Source of the DNA: Actinomycetales bacterium UBA1416
Lineage (GTDB): Bacteria > Actinomycetota > Actinomycetes > Actinomycetales > Actinomycetaceae
Direction of reading: 5' to 3'
NCBI GenBank assembly: GCA_002304945.1
Contig: DBPQ01000017.1
Span: 1-8,559, forward strand
Length of the DNA stretch: 8,559 bases
Shown: in pieces, positions 1-7,065 of the stretch
Layout: each line of letters opens with the position of its first letter
How positions within the stretch are numbered: position 1 is the stretch's first letter
The notes under the pieces: generated by a model
What the model was told of the DNA's origin: nothing
Databases searched by the model: none
Seen by the model: the letters and a program-made list of their open reading frames with translations, nothing else
Position numbers and translations under genes: made by a program

Positions 1-92
1 TCCGTCGTGCGAGGGAGGGGTGGGTCGGGGTGGTCTCTCCCTCACAGAAATTCCGTGGCCCCGGCACCCGGCCCGCTGCGACACTGACGAGC

Positions 93-1235
93 ATGGACAT
101 CGAGATTCACGCGGCCCCGGCGCCCTCCACCGAGGCGACGGAGACGGACCAGCGGCTCACCCACGCCCTGTTCGCGGCCATGAACAGCCTGGACGAGGAG
201 TGGGTGCAGGACGCCTACGGGCACGATGACTTCCTGCAGCCGGTCGAGGTGTACGTGAAGCGTTACGCCCGGCAGCGGTACACCCGGAAGCACCTCTGGG
301 TCGCGTACCCCGCGGGTTCGGACCCCCTCACCGCGGACCCCGGCCGCGCCGTGGGCTACGCCCAGGTGGCTCTGCCCCTGGAGGACAACACCCACCTGTG
401 CGAGGTGAGCGTGGTGGTCCGCCGGGCGTTCCGGCGCCACGGCGTGGCGACGGCGCTGGCTGCCGCAGTCGAGGAGGGGTTGCGCGGATCCGGCCGCACC
501 ACGGTCGGGTGCTGGTTCCCGAACCCGCTCCTGGAGCCGGACCACCCGGGCGCGCTGGCGCCGAAGACGGGCGTGGGGCTGGTCGACCGGACCCAACCGG
601 GTGCGGCCTGGCTCCTCGGGCTCGGGTTCGAGCTGGAGCAGGGCGAGCGGTACTCCATCCTGACGATCCCGGAGGACCGCGACGCGTGGCTCACCGAGAT
701 CGGCCGTCTGCGGGCCGCTGCCGCCGAAACCGCCGGTCCGGGCTACGACATGGTGCAGTGGAGCGGCATCACGCCGGAGCAGTGGCGGGACCGGATGGCC
801 GTGCTGCACACCCGGATGAGCGTGGACGCGCCGAGCGCCGGGTTCGACTTCCGTGAGGAGAAGTGGGACGCGGACCGCGTGGTGCACCTCGGCGAGGTCA
901 TGCTGGAGGGGGACCACTCGAACGCCTTCACCGCGATCCGGCACGTCCCCACGGGCGAGCTGGTGGCCTACACCGAGCTGCAGTGGCCGAACACCAAGCC
1001 GCACGCGGTGTACCAGGAGGACACCCTGGTCCACGGGGAGCACCGGGGGCACCGCCTCGGCATGCTCGCCAAGGCCGCGAACCTCGAGTACCTGCTCGCC
1101 GCCAACCCGCGTGCCGCCCGGATCCACACGTGGAACGCGGCCGAGAACCGCTTCATGCTGGACATCAACGAGGCACTCGGCTTCCGCCCGGCCGCCATCG
1201 AGGGGGCGTGGCAGAAGGTCGTGGAGGCGATGTAG
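93..1235 (+). CDS. Tandem-domain GNAT family N-acetyltransferase
   Basis: Predicted cytoplasmic acetyl-CoA-dependent N-acetyltransferase of 380 residues; the acceptor substrate is unknown. Two GNAT folds appear in tandem. The first spans about residues 20-195, with a motif A strand ending in LCEVSVVV and the loop RRHGVA (114-119) that would hold the CoA pyrophosphate. The second spans about 217-375, with the equivalent loop RGHRLG (318-323), followed by the NRFMLDINEALGF segment (352-364) typical of the last helix and strand. The double architecture recalls mycothiol synthase MshD, but I do not see enough to call it that. Start choice: the ATG at 93 gives a normal N-terminus but has no clear Shine-Dalgarno sequence. 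An in-frame GTG at 30 lies 9 bases after GGGAGGGG and would add 21 residues, so it remains possible. The gene stands alone, closed by a hairpin. Confidence 0.85.
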   Translation: MDIEIHAAPAPSTEATETDQRLTHALFAAMNSLDEEWVQDAYGHDDFLQPVEVYVKRYARQRYTRKHLWVAYPAGSDPLTADPGRAVGYAQVALPLEDNTHLCEVSVVVRRAFRRHGVATALAAAVEEGLRGSGRTTVGCWFPNPLLEPDHPGALAPKTGVGLVDRTQPGAAWLLGLGFELEQGERYSILTIPEDRDAWLTEIGRLRAAAAETAGPGYDMVQWSGITPEQWRDRMAVLHTRMSVDAPSAGFDFREEKWDADRVVHLGEVMLEGDHSNAFTAIRHVPTGELVAYTELQWPNTKPHAVYQEDTLVHGEHRGHRLGMLAKAANLEYLLAANPRAARIHTWNAAENRFMLDINEALGFRPAAIEGAWQKVVEAM

Positions 1236-1241
1236 CGGCGA

Positions 1242-1273
1242 CGACGGCGGGGCTCACCCAGGCCCCGCCGTCG
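1242..1273 (+). terminator. GC-rich hairpin terminator after the GNAT gene
   Basis: A perfect 12-bp stem, CGACGGCGGGGC paired with GCCCCGCCGTCG, closes an 8-base loop and starts seven bases after the GNAT stop codon. There is no T tract after it, which is common for hairpins that end genes in high-GC actinobacteria. Its position between two genes on the same strand argues that the transporter has its own promoter. Confidence 0.7.
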
Positions 1274-1403
1274 CCCGTGCGCCGCCCGGGCCGCCATCTC
1301 CGGTCTACGTGATGCCGGCCGATTCTTGGCCCGGGCTTTGCCTTCTCCTCGATTTCTGGCAGGGTTGGTCGGGATTTCCAGAGACCAGTTCTTCGCCGCT
1401 GCC

Positions 1404-1410
1404 AGGAAGA
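1404..1410 (+). promoter_or_regulatory. Ribosome binding site of the BCCT transporter gene
   Basis: AGGAAGA sits 6 bases before the ATG at 1417. It fixes the start: the frame is open for another 188 codons upstream, but that part overlaps the GNAT gene and the hairpin and does not look like protein. Confidence 0.65.
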
Positions 1411-1416
1411 CCACCC

Positions 1417-3108
1417 ATGACCCAGCACGATCCGACGCCCCTCGTCGAGCCCGAACCCGAGGCGACGGAGGGCATTCCCGCCCCGACGGGCGCCGCCAAC
1501 CTCATCGACACCGACTACGTCATCGGCCAGGACAACATCACCACGTCCCGGTTCGGCTTCCCCGTGGACCTCCACGGCAAGGTGTTCATGGTCTCCGCGG
1601 TGGTGATCACCGCGTTCGTCCTCATCACGCTGGCCTTCCGGGAGAGCGTGAGCCCGATCTTCGATGCCGTGTTCGACTGGGTCATCCACCGCACGGACTG
1701 GTTCTTCCTGCTGTCCGCCAACATCTTCGTGATCCTCGCGGTGGTGCTGATCTTCACCCCCCTGGCGAAGGTGCGGATCGGTGGCGCGGACGCGAAGCCG
1801 GACTTCAAGCGCGGCGGCTGGTTCGCCATGCTGTTCGCCGCCGGCATGGGCATCGGCCTCATGTACTACGGGGTCTCGGAGCCGATGAGCCACTTCGGCA
1901 CGTCGCTGGCCGGCATCACCACGGAGAACGGCGTGCGCACCGACTGGGCGCCCCTCGGGGGCGCGGAGGGCGACGTCGCGGCCGCCACCTCGCTCGGCAT
2001 GGCCGCCACGATCTTCCACTGGGGCCTCCACCCGTGGGGCATCTACGCCGTCGTGGCGCTCTCGCTCGCGATCTTCTCCTTCAACAAGGGCCTGCCGCTC
2101 ACGATGCGCTCGATCTTCTACCCGATCCTCGGGGAACGGGTGTGGGGCTGGCCGGGCCACCTCATCGACATCCTCGCCGTCTTCGCCACCCTCTTCGGCC
2201 TGGCCACCTCGCTGGGCCTCGGCGCCTCCCAGGCCTCCGCCGGGCTCGAGCACCTGTTCGGCCTCCCCAACACGACGACGACGATGGTGCTCCTCATCAT
2301 CGCGATCACCACCGTGGCGCTCGCCTCCGTGGTGGCCGGCGTCGACAAGGGCGTCCAGCGGCTCTCGCAGATCAACATGGGGCTGGCGACCCTCCTGCTG
2401 GCCTTCGTGATCATCGTGGGTCCCACCCTCGCGATCGCCACCGGCTTCTTCCAGAACCTCGGCTCCTACCTGGTGCACCTGCCCGCCCTGGCCAACCCGT
2501 TCGGCCGCGAGGACGTGAACTTCACCCAGGGGTGGACCGCGTTCTACTGGGCGTGGTGGATCTCCTGGTCCCCCTTCGTGGGCATGTTCATCGCCCGGGT
2601 GAGCCGGGGCCGGACCGTCCGCGAGTTCCTGATCGCCGTGCTCATCGTCCCGTCCACGGTCTCCGTGCTGTGGATGACCACGTTCGGCGAGACCGCCATC
2701 AGCCAGTTCGTCGACGACGGCTTCGAGGGCGTCGCCAACGCCGCCCTCGACCTCCAGCTCTTCGAGATGCTCAGCCAGCTCCCGCTCAGGGAGATCACCT
2801 CGTTCATCGCGATCGTCCTCGTGATGGTCTTCTTCATCACCTCCTCGGACTCCGGCTCCCTCGTGATCGACTCGATCACCGCGGGCGGCAAGGTGGACGC
2901 CCCGAAGCCGCAGCGCGTGTTCTGGGCGGTCATCGAGGGCGTGATCGCGATCGCCCTGCTCATCGGCGGCGGGCTCACCGCGCTCCAGGCGGCCGTGATC
3001 TCCACCGGACTGCCGTTCACCCTCGTCCTGCTCGCCGCGTGCTACGCCATCGTGCGGGGCCTCATGAGCGAGCCGAGGGCGATGAAGGGTGCGATCCCCC
3101 AGCGCTGA
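1417..3108 (+). CDS. BCCT family betaine/choline-type transporter
   Basis: Integral membrane sodium-coupled symporter of 563 residues with the usual 12 hydrophobic segments, importing a quaternary ammonium solute such as glycine betaine. Seen: the glycine stretch GMGIG (143-147); the TM4 aromatic residues W202, W207 and Y210 in HWGLHPWGIY, which correspond to W189/W194/Y197 of BetP; and the TM8 tryptophans W380, W381 and W384 in WAWWISWSPFVGMF, which correspond to BetP W373/W374/W377. These residues make the trimethylammonium box, so that substrate class is well supported. Betaine versus choline is not settled; the segment ITSSDSGSLVID (474-485) could also fit choline carriers. The N-terminal tail (1-50) is Pro/Glu-rich. 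The C-terminus stops about 20 residues after the last membrane segment, so the long basic osmosensing tail of BetP is missing. Transcribed alone and convergent with the regulator/exonuclease operon. Confidence 0.93.
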   Translation: MTQHDPTPLVEPEPEATEGIPAPTGAANLIDTDYVIGQDNITTSRFGFPVDLHGKVFMVSAVVITAFVLITLAFRESVSPIFDAVFDWVIHRTDWFFLLSANIFVILAVVLIFTPLAKVRIGGADAKPDFKRGGWFAMLFAAGMGIGLMYYGVSEPMSHFGTSLAGITTENGVRTDWAPLGGAEGDVAAATSLGMAATIFHWGLHPWGIYAVVALSLAIFSFNKGLPLTMRSIFYPILGERVWGWPGHLIDILAVFATLFGLATSLGLGASQASAGLEHLFGLPNTTTTMVLLIIAITTVALASVVAGVDKGVQRLSQINMGLATLLLAFVIIVGPTLAIATGFFQNLGSYLVHLPALANPFGREDVNFTQGWTAFYWAWWISWSPFVGMFIARVSRGRTVREFLIAVLIVPSTVSVLWMTTFGETAISQFVDDGFEGVANAALDLQLFEMLSQLPLREITSFIAIVLVMVFFITSSDSGSLVIDSITAGGKVDAPKPQRVFWAVIEGVIAIALLIGGGLTALQAAVISTGLPFTLVLLAACYAIVRGLMSEPRAMKGAIPQR

Positions 3109-3116
3109 CCCTCCTC

Positions 3117-3173
3117 ACCGGCGACGGCGGCGGGCCACCTCAGCACCAGAGGTCGCCCACCGCCGTCGCCGGT
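3117..3173. terminator. Long bidirectional hairpin between convergent genes
   Basis: An interrupted inverted repeat: 14 bp (3117-3130 with 3160-3173), a C/A mismatch, 4 bp GGGC/GCCC, a C/C mismatch, then 5 bp ACCTC/GAGGT around the 7-base loop AGCACCA. In total 23 pairs with two single mismatches. It begins eight bases after the transporter stop and covers the stop codon and last codons of the exonuclease gene on the other strand, so it can act for both transcripts. There is no T tract on either side. Confidence 0.75.
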
Positions 3174-3847
3174 CCGTGGTGGGTGGCCACCTGCGCCTGC
3201 AGCAGCTCGGCGGTGGCCAGCGCGTCCATCACCGCGTGATGCCCCTGGTAGGTCGGGAGCCCGTACCGGGCGCGGGCGTCCCCGAGCTGCAGGGACACGG
3301 GGCGCTGCCCCACGAGCCGGCGCAGGCGTGCCCCGAGCGAGGCCCGGTGCAGCCGCGCCTCGAGCTCCATCGTGTCGATCACGGGGAACCGGAGTTCCTC
3401 CCCGGTCCGCTCCCGCACCGCGGCGTCGAGGAACCCCCGCTCGATGGTCCGGTAGTGGACCACCGCCACCCGCCCGGCAAGGGCGGCGAGGACGTCGTCG
3501 AGCACCTCGTCCAGGTCCGGGGCGGCGGCGATCGCGCTGTGCGTGATCCCGTGGAAGGTCACGGAGGAGTCGGTGAGGGGCTGGCGGGGCCGCACCACCC
3601 AGTGGCGGCGTGCGGCCAGGGGGATGCGGTCCAGCGTGAACGGCAGCAGCCCGATGCTCACGATGCCGTGGCGCCCGGGGTCCAGGCCGGTGGTCTCCAG
3701 GTCCAGGGCCACGAGCGGCACCGCCGCGACCGGGGTGGCCGGATCCGCGGTCCCGGCGGTGAGGAACCGCCCGAGCCGGGGATCCCGCGCGGTGCGTGCC
3801 CGCTCGGCGAGGTACTCGGGCCAGGTGGCCCCCGCCGTCGTGCTCAT
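3140..3847 (-). CDS. DEDDh-type 3'-5' exonuclease (DnaQ-like)
   Basis: Soluble 235-residue protein with an RNase T/DnaQ exonuclease fold from about residue 44 to 220, predicted to remove 3' nucleotides using two metal ions; the nucleic acid substrate is unknown. Motif I is DLETTGLDP with D49 and E51. FHGIT (98-102) is the usual loop before the second half. Motif II reads HYRTIERGFL (131-140), with E136 where most relatives carry Asp. Motif III is HHAVMDAL, where H203 and D208 fit H-x4-D. The first 40 residues are Arg-rich and outside the domain. The start codon overlaps the stop of the upstream regulator gene in ATGA and has no Shine-Dalgarno sequence, so translation is probably coupled. The short length and separate gene argue against the polymerase III proofreading subunit. 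The pairing with a DUF294 protein is a recurrent family association. Confidence 0.9.
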   Translation of the reverse strand: MSTTAGATWPEYLAERARTARDPRLGRFLTAGTADPATPVAAVPLVALDLETTGLDPGRHGIVSIGLLPFTLDRIPLAARRHWVVRPRQPLTDSSVTFHGITHSAIAAAPDLDEVLDDVLAALAGRVAVVHYRTIERGFLDAAVRERTGEELRFPVIDTMELEARLHRASLGARLRRLVGQRPVSLQLGDARARYGLPTYQGHHAVMDALATAELLQAQVATHHGPATAVGDLWC

Positions 3848-5748
3848 GGGCGGGCGTTCGGCATCGGGTAGCGGAACTTCAGGAACTTCTGGGCGTTGCT
3901 GAGCGCCTGGAAGGCATCCTTCAGGTTGTGCCGCTCCGTGTCCGTGACGTTGGCGGGGGCGATGCGGTTGTCCGGCTCCCGCCCCTCGCGCAGGTCGATG
4001 ACGTGGTGGCGGATGCGCACGATCGCCATGACCTCGAGGGCGTCCCGCAACCGGGTGGCAACCCCGGGCCCGAGGAGCTGCGTGCGCTCGATGTCGTCGA
4101 GGCGCGCGAAGCTGTTGCGTTCGCGCGACCCCGACGCCAGGGCGTGGATGCGGATGAGGTCAACCATCGGGGCCGTGCCGCGGCTCTTGATGTTGAAGGA
4201 CTCGCGCTGCCGCCCGTCCTTCTCCACCACGAACGTGCGGAACACCCCGAGCGGGGGCGTGCGGGCGACGGCGTTGCGCGCCATGGCCGCCAGGAACAGG
4301 GGGTGGTCCGGGGCCATCCCCGAGACCAGGTCCTGGAGCCGCTCCACGAACTCGCCCTCGCCGTGGACCGCGTCCATGTCGAAGAAGATCGAGCTGTGCA
4401 GCAGCCGCTCGGGGGAGGGGTGGGTGATCCAGTCGCGGAAGTAGCGCTCCCAGACGGCAACCGGTTGGCGCCACCGCTCCGTGGTGGCCATGATCCCGCC
4501 CTTGCAGTAGGCGTACCCACAGGTGGCCAGGCCGTCGGAGACCCGCCGCGCCAGCGCGGCGAAGTACTCGCCGTGGAGGTGCGGGTCGTAGGAGTCGGAG
4601 AGCACCAGGGCGTTGTCCTGGTCGGTGACGATCGACTGCTCGTCGCGCGCGGCCGAGCCCACGACCATGAAGCAGTACGGCACCGGTGGCTCGCCCAGCT
4701 CGTCCTCCGCCATCTCCAGCAGGCGCCGCGTGAAGGACCGGCCGATGGCGGTCTGGACGGCACCCACGGCGCGTGAGTCCGCGCCGTCGTCCACCATCCG
4801 GAGGAACGTCGCGCGGACGTCCGCCCCCAGGCCCGCCAGCTCCTCGGGGGAGGAGGCGTTGTGGATCCGGTTCGCCAGGTAGAGGCTCGAGTTCGTCTCG
4901 TGGCGCACGATGTCCGAGAGGTGGATCATCCCCACGGGGGTGTTGCGCTGCACCACCGGCAGGTGGCGGATCCGGTTGCGCAGCATGGAGAGCATGGCCT
5001 CCTGCACGGACTCGTCGGACCGGATGGTCACCATGGACTCGCCCGTCACCTCGCGCACGAGCGTGTCCGGGGGGAGCCCGGCCGCCACCACCTTGCCGCG
5101 GAAGTCGGAGTCCGTGAGGATGCCGCTGACCCGCCACTGCCGCCCGGAGTCATCCTCGAAGCTGTAGCGCGACGGGCCGTCCCCGGCCTCGTCGATCACC
5201 AGCACGGCAGTGGTCCTCGACTCGGAGAGCCGCTGCGCCGCCTCCTGCACGGTGGAATCAGCGGTCACCATGACGGGCGGGGTGTGGACCAGGGTCATCA
5301 CCGGCGCGACCGCCATCGCGGTGGTCCCGCGCTGCTGCTCCGCCCCCGCTCCGAGGCGGGGCCGGTCCACCTCCACGAACTCGGCGAACGCCTCGTCCTG
5401 CTCGCACAGCTCGTGGAACACCTCGGCGGGGATGGCGTAGACGAGCGTGTCCTCCAGCGCGCGCGTGGGGAACCGGACCCGGCCGCCCCGGAGCAGGCCG
5501 AACTGGCCGAAGATGTCCCCCTCGCCGAGCACGTTGTACAGGGCGCCACCCCGCCGCCGCACCTCCACCGAGCCGCTGCGGATGTACCGCAGGGCATGGT
5601 TCTCCGTCCCCAGCGCGGTGATCTGCTGGCCGGCACGGTGGTAGGCCACCTCGATGGACTCCACCACGCGGCCGAGGAGGTCCTCGGGGAGGGAGTCGAA
5701 CGGGGGGAAGCGGGCAACGTGGTCCCGGATCTCGGTCAGTTCGCTCAT
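3844..5748 (-). CDS. cNMP-binding / CBS pair / DUF294 nucleotidyltransferase-like regulator
   Basis: A 634-residue cytoplasmic signalling protein. Domains in order: a cyclic-nucleotide-binding-like beta roll (about 14-125), two CBS domains (about 154-220 and 232-288) likely to bind adenine nucleotides, a DUF294 nucleotidyltransferase related to the GlnD head (about 320-455), and a helical DUF294 C-terminal substrate-binding domain (about 478-620). The catalytic signature is intact: GSAARDEQ (364-371) and TDQDN (375-379), with D376 and D378 as probable metal ligands. The phosphate-binding cassette reads FGQFGLLRGGRVRF, with Q82 in place of the usual Glu and no clear Arg-Ala-Ala/Thr, so classical cAMP binding is doubtful. 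The ATG at 5748 follows GGGGAGGA. It is first in an operon with the overlapping exonuclease gene. Family members are thought to modify or sense a partner, but the target is unknown. The convergent transporter is a candidate (inference). Confidence 0.92.
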   Translation of the reverse strand: MSELTEIRDHVARFPPFDSLPEDLLGRVVESIEVAYHRAGQQITALGTENHALRYIRSGSVEVRRRGGALYNVLGEGDIFGQFGLLRGGRVRFPTRALEDTLVYAIPAEVFHELCEQDEAFAEFVEVDRPRLGAGAEQQRGTTAMAVAPVMTLVHTPPVMVTADSTVQEAAQRLSESRTTAVLVIDEAGDGPSRYSFEDDSGRQWRVSGILTDSDFRGKVVAAGLPPDTLVREVTGESMVTIRSDESVQEAMLSMLRNRIRHLPVVQRNTPVGMIHLSDIVRHETNSSLYLANRIHNASSPEELAGLGADVRATFLRMVDDGADSRAVGAVQTAIGRSFTRRLLEMAEDELGEPPVPYCFMVVGSAARDEQSIVTDQDNALVLSDSYDPHLHGEYFAALARRVSDGLATCGYAYCKGGIMATTERWRQPVAVWERYFRDWITHPSPERLLHSSIFFDMDAVHGEGEFVERLQDLVSGMAPDHPLFLAAMARNAVARTPPLGVFRTFVVEKDGRQRESFNIKSRGTAPMVDLIRIHALASGSRERNSFARLDDIERTQLLGPGVATRLRDALEVMAIVRIRHHVIDLREGREPDNRIAPANVTDTERHNLKDAFQALSNAQKFLKFRYPMPNARP

Positions 5749-5751
5749 CGG

Positions 5752-5757
5752 TCCTCC
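5752..5757 (-). promoter_or_regulatory. Ribosome binding site of the DUF294 gene
   Basis: Read on the minus strand, GGAGGA within GGGGAGGACCG lies 3 bases before the ATG at 5748. This is a short spacing, but the match is strong and it is the only one near this start. Confidence 0.55.
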
Positions 5758-5806
5758 CCGCGTCGGTCATCCAGTCTCCCACGGTCCGCCCCCTCCGCCC
5801 GGGTGT

Positions 5807-5821
5807 TCCCCGCAGCGGGGA
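5807..5821. repeat. Near-perfect palindrome in the divergent intergenic region
   Basis: TCCCCGC and GCGGGGA flank a single A. The 7-1-7 symmetry is typical of a binding site for a dimeric protein. As RNA it would form only a short 5-bp hairpin with a 5-base loop. It lies about 60 bases upstream of the DUF294 start and about 130 bases upstream of the patatin start, so it could serve either gene. In such GC-rich DNA, chance is also possible. Confidence 0.35.
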
Positions 5822-5922
5822 GGTGCGCCGGCGGCTGCCGCTCTCCGTTTCCGCCTTCCGGCTTCGCCCTCCGGTTCCGCCCCGCCACCCCCGGGGCCCT
5901 TCCCGTCCCCGCGCCGCTGCGG

Positions 5923-5928
5923 TACGTT
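5923..5928 (+). promoter_or_regulatory. Candidate -10 element for the patatin operon
   Basis: TACGTT fits the actinobacterial TANNNT pattern and is one of the few AT-containing stretches before the gene. It would start transcription near 5935, giving a leader of about 20 bases that holds the ribosome binding site. No convincing -35 element is seen. The 8-bp palindrome TGGCGCCA (5929-5936) overlaps the predicted start point. Confidence 0.3.
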
Positions 5929-5939
5929 TGGCGCCACAC

Positions 5940-5947
5940 GGAGGGGG
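5940..5947 (+). promoter_or_regulatory. Ribosome binding site of the patatin-like gene
   Basis: GGAGGGGG lies 6 bases before the ATG at 5954 and decides the start. The reading frame is open 100 codons further upstream, but that part is antisense to the DUF294 gene and its leader. A GTG at 5951 is the only close alternative. Confidence 0.7.
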
Positions 5948-5953
5948 CATGTG

Positions 5954-7063
5954 ATGGACGCGACATCCGAGCCGGCCGAGACACTCGAGGCGCTGGAGGA
6001 GCTGGATCTCGGGGGTCGCCCCGCCGGGGGAGTCGGCCTCAGCCTGTCCGGGGGCGGCTACCGGGCCATGGTGTTCCACCTCGGGGCGTTGCGCCGCCTC
6101 AACGAGGCCGGCTGGCTGCCGCGGCTCACCCGGGTGGCCTCCGTCTCCGGCCGCTCGATCATCGCCGGCGTCCTCGCCCTCGCGTGGCGCGACCTCGACT
6201 TCGACGGCGACGGCGTCGCCCGCCGCTTCGGCGAGCTCGTCGAGGAGCCGGTGCTCCGCTTCTCCGGCACCACCGTCGACGTGCCGGCCGTGCTCCTCGG
6301 CCTCGTCGCGGGCGGTGCCTCCCGGAGGGTCCAGGCGGCCTACGACCGCCACCTCTTCCACGGCGCCACCCTCCAGGACCTCCCCGACGACGACGCCGGG
6401 CCCCGGTTCATCCTCCTGGCCACCAACCTGTCCAACGGCACCCTCTGGCGCTTCTCCCGCCCGTACATGCGGGACTGGCGCACCGAGCCGGTGTGGAACC
6501 CCACCCTCCCGCTCGCCCACGCCGTCGCCGCGAGTTCGGCGTTCCCACCGGTGCTGTCCCCCAACCGCCTCACCCTGCCGGCGGGCCAGGTGGTCACCCT
6601 CACGGACGGCGGCGTGTTCGACAACCTCGGCCTCGAACCCGTGCTCAAGCGGTGCGCCACCCTCTTCGTCTCCGACGGCGGGGGCACCTTCAAGGAGCAG
6701 GCCCGCCCGCCGGGGGACTGGCTCCGCGGGACGCTCCGGGTGCTCTCCACCGTGGACGTCCAGGTGCGCCGGCTGCGCCGCCGCCAGGTGGTCGGGGCGT
6801 TGGCCTCCGGGCAGCGGGCCGGCGCCTTCTGGGCCGTCAACTCCCTCCACGCGGACTTCTCACGGCGTGCCGCCACCCTCCCGTGCCCCGCGGAGCGGAC
6901 CCGCGCACTGGCCGCCACCCCCACCCGGCTGAAGGCGATGACCCCGGACACCCGGCACCATCTCGCCAACTGGGGCTACGCGCTCGCGGACGCCGCGCTG
7001 CGCACCCACGTCGAGGACACGCCCGAGCCTGCGGGATTCCCGTACCCGGGCGGGATCGGATAG
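5954..7063 (+). CDS. Patatin-like phospholipase (putative lipase effector)
   Basis: A 369-residue predicted acyl hydrolase using the patatin/cPLA2 Ser-Asp dyad on membrane lipids. Seen: the oxyanion glycine loop SGGGYRA (32-38), the nucleophile elbow VSGRSIIAG (64-72) with probable Ser68, and the DGG motif (218-220) with catalytic Asp218 in TDGGVFDNLGLEP. The elbow has Arg67 where relatives commonly have Gly. There is no signal peptide or membrane segment, so it is probably cytoplasmic. A basic stretch at 272-277 (RRLRRR) could touch membrane phosphates. The start is fixed by GGAGGGGG six bases upstream. The next gene begins two bases after the stop, so the two are almost certainly cotranscribed and translationally coupled. 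Patatin-like enzymes are known effectors in CBASS and other antiphage systems, but also act in ordinary lipid turnover. Only the context suggests the former. Confidence 0.9.
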   Translation: MDATSEPAETLEALEELDLGGRPAGGVGLSLSGGGYRAMVFHLGALRRLNEAGWLPRLTRVASVSGRSIIAGVLALAWRDLDFDGDGVARRFGELVEEPVLRFSGTTVDVPAVLLGLVAGGASRRVQAAYDRHLFHGATLQDLPDDDAGPRFILLATNLSNGTLWRFSRPYMRDWRTEPVWNPTLPLAHAVAASSAFPPVLSPNRLTLPAGQVVTLTDGGVFDNLGLEPVLKRCATLFVSDGGGTFKEQARPPGDWLRGTLRVLSTVDVQVRRLRRRQVVGALASGQRAGAFWAVNSLHADFSRRAATLPCPAERTRALAATPTRLKAMTPDTRHHLANWGYALADAALRTHVEDTPEPAGFPYPGGIG

Positions 7064-7065
7064 GA

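Noticed and set aside
11..43. Inverted repeat GAGGGAG/CTCCCTC near the left edge, a possible terminator of an upstream gene.
   Set aside because: Stem of about 9 bp including a wobble pair and a 15-base loop, purine-rich background, and the upstream gene is not in the window, so it cannot be supported.
42..1127. Minus-strand open frame of 361 codons opposite the GNAT gene.
   Set aside because: Shadow frame: Val/Arg/Gly/His-rich with no recognisable motif, against two clear GNAT domains on the plus strand.
1355..1387. Short inverted repeats TCTGG/CCAGA and TGGTC/GACCA before the BCCT gene, and weak promoter-like pairs (TTGCCT with CAGGGT).
   Set aside because: Only five-base arms with interleaved order and poor -35/-10 matches; indistinguishable from chance.
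1165..2478. Minus-strand open frame of 437 codons opposite the BCCT gene.
   Set aside because: Its product is a low-complexity His/Arg/Glu/Gly sequence, the typical shadow of a hydrophobic membrane protein in high-GC DNA.
5258..6850. Minus-strand open frame of 530 codons spanning the divergent intergenic region.
   Set aside because: It overlaps two well-supported genes, crosses their promoters, and its product is low complexity.
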